Source: Parapedobacter pyrenivorans_A
GTDB taxonomy: Bacteria; Bacteroidota; Bacteroidia; Sphingobacteriales; Sphingobacteriaceae
NCBI RefSeq assembly: GCF_041925275.1
Contig: NZ_JBHEUZ010000002.1
Location: forward strand, 310,001 to 374,000
Length of the DNA: 64,000 nt
Reading direction: 5' to 3'
Shown: positions 61,729 through 64,000 of the stretch, one piece after another
How the letters are laid out: each line of letters starts with the position of its first letter
How positions within the stretch are numbered: the stretch's first letter is position 1
Made by a program: the position numbers and the translations under genes
The notes under the pieces: model-generated
The model's input: the letters and a program-made list of their open reading frames with translations, nothing else
Told to the model about the DNA's origin: nothing
The model's database searches: none

Positions 61729-62760
61729 ATGGGACGTATCAGTTGGATGTTTGCCATCCTGTTGGTAGTGGGCTGCTCAAAAAGCAAGGGCCCGGTCAAC
61801 GAGGAAGAGCTGCCTCAGGCGACGGATCCCATTGCCGAGATACAGCCCATCATACACCAAAACCCGATTATCCGGCATCTGTATACCGCCGATCCATCGG
61901 CACGGGTGTGGGCCGATGGCCGGCTGTACATCTATGCATCGCATGACATTGACCCGCCGCAGGGGTGCGACCTCATGGATCAGTACCACGTTTTTTCCAC
62001 GGACGACATGGTCAACTGGACGGACCACGGCGAGATCCTGCGGGCGAGCGACGTATCTTGGGGTCGCAGCGACGGTGGGTTTATGTGGGCCCCCGACTGC
62101 GTGTATAAGGATGGGACGTACTATTTCTATTTCCCGCACCCGAGTGGCGACGACTGGAACAATACCTGGAAAATAGGGGTGGCTACCAGTACCGAGCCGG
62201 CCAGCGGTTTCACGGTACAAGGATATATCGAAGGGCTGGAACCGCTCATCGACCCGCATGTATTTATCGATGACGATGGCCAGGCCTACCTTTACCAGGG
62301 CGGTGGCAGGCGGTGCATGGTTGGTAAACTGAAAGATAACATGATGGAAATCGATGGATCCATGACCATTATATATGGGTTGCTTGATTTTCATGAGGCA
62401 CCATGGATGCACAAGAAAGACGGCATATATTACTTGTCGTATGCCGACAACTACGACAGCGACGGGAAACACAACCGCCTGCGCTATGCAACCAGCAACA
62501 GTCCGTTGGGTCCGTGGAGTTACAAAGGGGTGTACCTCGAATCGACCGATAGCTATACCAGCCATGGGTCTATCGTGGAATATAAGGGGCAATGGTATGC
62601 GTTCTATCACAATAGTTCGTTAGCTATAGAAAATGGTGCACCTGCCCATCAGCAGGATTGGATACGCTCGGTATGTTATGATAGGCTGTTTTACAATGCC
62701 GATGGCACCATCAAGAAAGTGACCCAGACGTTGGAGGGAAAGGTCATTGGCCATCAGTAA
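61729..62760 (+). CDS. GH43 family glycosidase lipoprotein (arabinosidase/xylosidase-like)
   Basis: A 343-residue lipoprotein (MGRISWMFAILLVVGC, lipobox VVGC) with the five-bladed GH43 propeller. The catalytic triad is visible: D55 in TADPSARVWADGRLY, D175 in LIDPHVFIDDDGQAY, and the acid E223 in FHEAPWMHKKDGIYY. TSHGSIVEYKGQWYAFYH fits GH43 enzymes removing arabinofuranose, xylose or galactose. The start is 61729: an earlier frame from 61642 would run through the terminator hairpin. It is about the length of a one-domain GH43 without an extra carbohydrate module and is surface- or periplasm-anchored. The GH99-like gene follows by 27 bp. Confidence 0.9.
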   Translation: MGRISWMFAILLVVGCSKSKGPVNEEELPQATDPIAEIQPIIHQNPIIRHLYTADPSARVWADGRLYIYASHDIDPPQGCDLMDQYHVFSTDDMVNWTDHGEILRASDVSWGRSDGGFMWAPDCVYKDGTYYFYFPHPSGDDWNNTWKIGVATSTEPASGFTVQGYIEGLEPLIDPHVFIDDDGQAYLYQGGGRRCMVGKLKDNMMEIDGSMTIIYGLLDFHEAPWMHKKDGIYYLSYADNYDSDGKHNRLRYATSNSPLGPWSYKGVYLESTDSYTSHGSIVEYKGQWYAFYHNSSLAIENGAPAHQQDWIRSVCYDRLFYNADGTIKKVTQTLEGKVIGHQ

Positions 62761-62787
62761 GGAACGAGCATTAAAAAGTAAAAAAGA

Positions 62788-64000
62788 ATGAGCATGTTTG
62801 GCAACATACGCAGTTATTTGGCGGTTGCGGTTTGTGCCGCCGCCATTTTCGGCGCTGGATGCGGCAAGAAAAGTCCCGCTCCCGAAAAGCCGGATCCTCC
62901 TACCGATGATCCGGAAGAATCGCCGATCGGCGATGTGGTGGGCCAGGTGACAACAGGGTACCAGGGCTGGTTTTCGGCCGCAGGCGATGGCTCTACCATG
63001 GACCCGCATTGGTGGCATTGGACCCACGACTGGCAGCAAGTGCCCAACCTCGACAATATCAGTGTCAAATCATGGCCCGATAATAGCGAGTACGAGCATA
63101 CCTATGAAACCAACTTCCCTACCTTGGGGAATGGTGAACCGGCAACTTTATTCTCCTCTTACGATGACCAAACCGTAGACATCCATTTCAAATGGATGAA
63201 AGACTATGGTATCCATACGGCGGCATTGCAGCGTTTTAGTCCGTATGGCGTAGAAGGCCCCATCCGCGATGCGATTACGGCCAAGGTCCGTACGAGTGCC
63301 GAGAAACACGGCGTTAAATTCTACATCATGTATGATGTGTCCGGCTGGCACGAGATGCGTGCGCAGCTCAAAGCGGACTGGACCAACAAGATGAAACAAT
63401 ATACCCAGTCGCCGGCATACGCCATGCAGAACGGAAAGCCCGTGGTGGGCATCTGGGGGTTTGGATTCAACGACGATAACCATCCCTTTCCGGTAGAAGA
63501 TTGCCTGGAAGTAATCAAGTGGTTCAAGGACCAAGGCTGCTATGTGATGGGCGGCGTCCCTACCCATTGGCGCAACCAAACCAGTGATTCACGCGTAGGG
63601 TACATGGAAGTTTACAAAGCATTCGATATGCTTTCCCCGTGGATGGTGGGGCGGATCGCCAACGTTCCGCAGGTGGATAACCACGGGAATAGCGTAGCTA
63701 GGGCAGACTTGGAATTTTGTGTAAAAAATGGCATCGATTACCAACCCTGCATATTGCCGGGAGACCTGCAGGAACGCCAGCGCGCGCACGGCGAATTCAT
63801 GTGGCGGCAGTTCTACAAGTATACTGAGATTGGTGTACGCAGTGTATATATCTCGATGTTTGACGAGTACAATGAAGGAAACCAGATTGCAAAGACCGCG
63901 GAGACACAAGACGATGTGCCGCAGGGGTCCGGTATGCTGGCACTGGATGAGGACGGTACCTTTTGCACATCAGACTATTACCTGCGCATCACGGACGACG
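62788..64000 (+). CDS. GH99-like (GH71/99 clan) glycoside hydrolase, 3'-truncated by window edge
   Basis: The first 404 codons of a lipoprotein glycosidase (SYLAVAVCAAAIFGAGC, lipobox GAGC, then a proline-rich linker). It is a paralogue of the protein at 39877: GYQGWFSAAGDGSTMDPHWW, SSYDDQTVDIHFKWMKDYGI, GKPVVGIWGFGFNDDN, and MFDEYNEGNQIAK with E360 and E363 at the GH99 E-x-x-E position. It differs by a longer insert near residue 70 (WWHWTHDWQQVPN). The frame is open to the right edge; only the C-terminus seems missing. Two members in one predicted regulon suggest complementary cuts in one glycan. A second ATG at 62794 is possible. Confidence 0.86.
   Translation, partial: MSMFGNIRSYLAVAVCAAAIFGAGCGKKSPAPEKPDPPTDDPEESPIGDVVGQVTTGYQGWFSAAGDGSTMDPHWWHWTHDWQQVPNLDNISVKSWPDNSEYEHTYETNFPTLGNGEPATLFSSYDDQTVDIHFKWMKDYGIHTAALQRFSPYGVEGPIRDAITAKVRTSAEKHGVKFYIMYDVSGWHEMRAQLKADWTNKMKQYTQSPAYAMQNGKPVVGIWGFGFNDDNHPFPVEDCLEVIKWFKDQGCYVMGGVPTHWRNQTSDSRVGYMEVYKAFDMLSPWMVGRIANVPQVDNHGNSVARADLEFCVKNGIDYQPCILPGDLQERQRAHGEFMWRQFYKYTEIGVRSVYISMFDEYNEGNQIAKTAETQDDVPQGSGMLALDEDGTFCTSDYYLRITDD

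Noticed and set aside
1..64000. CRISPR arrays, tRNA or rRNA genes, prophage or transposase genes
   Set aside because: No regular spacer-repeat array, no cloverleaf or rRNA-like sequence, and no transposase or integrase motifs were found on reading the window.

Overview
The window reads as free-living Bacteroidota DNA, probably Sphingobacteriales or a relative; the genus is not resolved from sequence alone. The evidence is five SusC/SusD pairs, two hybrid two-component sensors, Bacteroidota-type TAnnTTTG promoter elements, weak Shine-Dalgarno sequences, many lipoprotein signals and rather GC-rich DNA. No tRNA, rRNA, CRISPR array, transposase or phage gene was seen. Almost everything is polysaccharide or glycoside catabolism.

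Layout. (1) 1-6626: the 3' end of a utilisation locus, with a SusC cut by the window edge, SusD, a 175-bp palindromic element and a GH2 beta-galactosidase-like enzyme. (2) 6627-7277: mostly non-coding, with a bidirectional terminator and a minus-strand gene remnant. (3) 7278-19452: a compact fructan locus, SusC, SusD, GH32, sugar/H+ symporter, a second GH32-like protein, and a hybrid sensor whose ectodomain is a periplasmic sugar-binding fold. (4) 19584-23657, minus strand: a classical propeller-type hybrid sensor, divergent from (5). (5) 23899-36903: two tandem SusC/SusD pairs, a beta-helix/GH43 fusion, a truncated secreted-protein stub and a lower-GC DUF1080 lipoprotein. (6) 37005-54914: two propeller/HEAT/cytochrome-c dehydrogenase-like lipoproteins, a GH99-like enzyme, GH95, ThuA-like protein, a membrane-anchored SARP-like regulator, a PQQ dehydrogenase with an internal cytochrome c, a sugar-isomerase-like protein and an FG-GAP protein. 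(7) 54954-64000: a structured leader, then SusC, SusD, a DUF3823-type lipoprotein, GH43 and a second GH99-like enzyme cut by the right edge.

The most interesting signal is regulatory. The 849-residue protein at 46885-49434 joins a secreted LamG/propeller-like sensor, one membrane helix and a cytoplasmic SARP-type winged helix. Three promoters around it (39809-39853, 49635-49680, 54954-54999) each carry three GTTAAT-like repeats exactly 11 bp apart, ending 8-9 bp before a -7-like box. Direct repeats with 11-bp period next to the core promoter are the known SARP operator layout. I infer a one-component transmembrane regulator controlling a split regulon (GH99-like/GH95/ThuA/dehydrogenase; PQQ dehydrogenase/isomerase/FG-GAP; SusCD/GH43/GH99-like).

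Functionally, SusCD complexes import glycans, GH2, GH43, GH95 and GH99-like enzymes trim them, and the quinoprotein and cytochrome-bearing dehydrogenases together with DUF1080, ThuA and isomerase-like proteins suggest a parallel route that oxidises glycosides before cleaving them. The fructan locus (3) is a separate, well-understood module.
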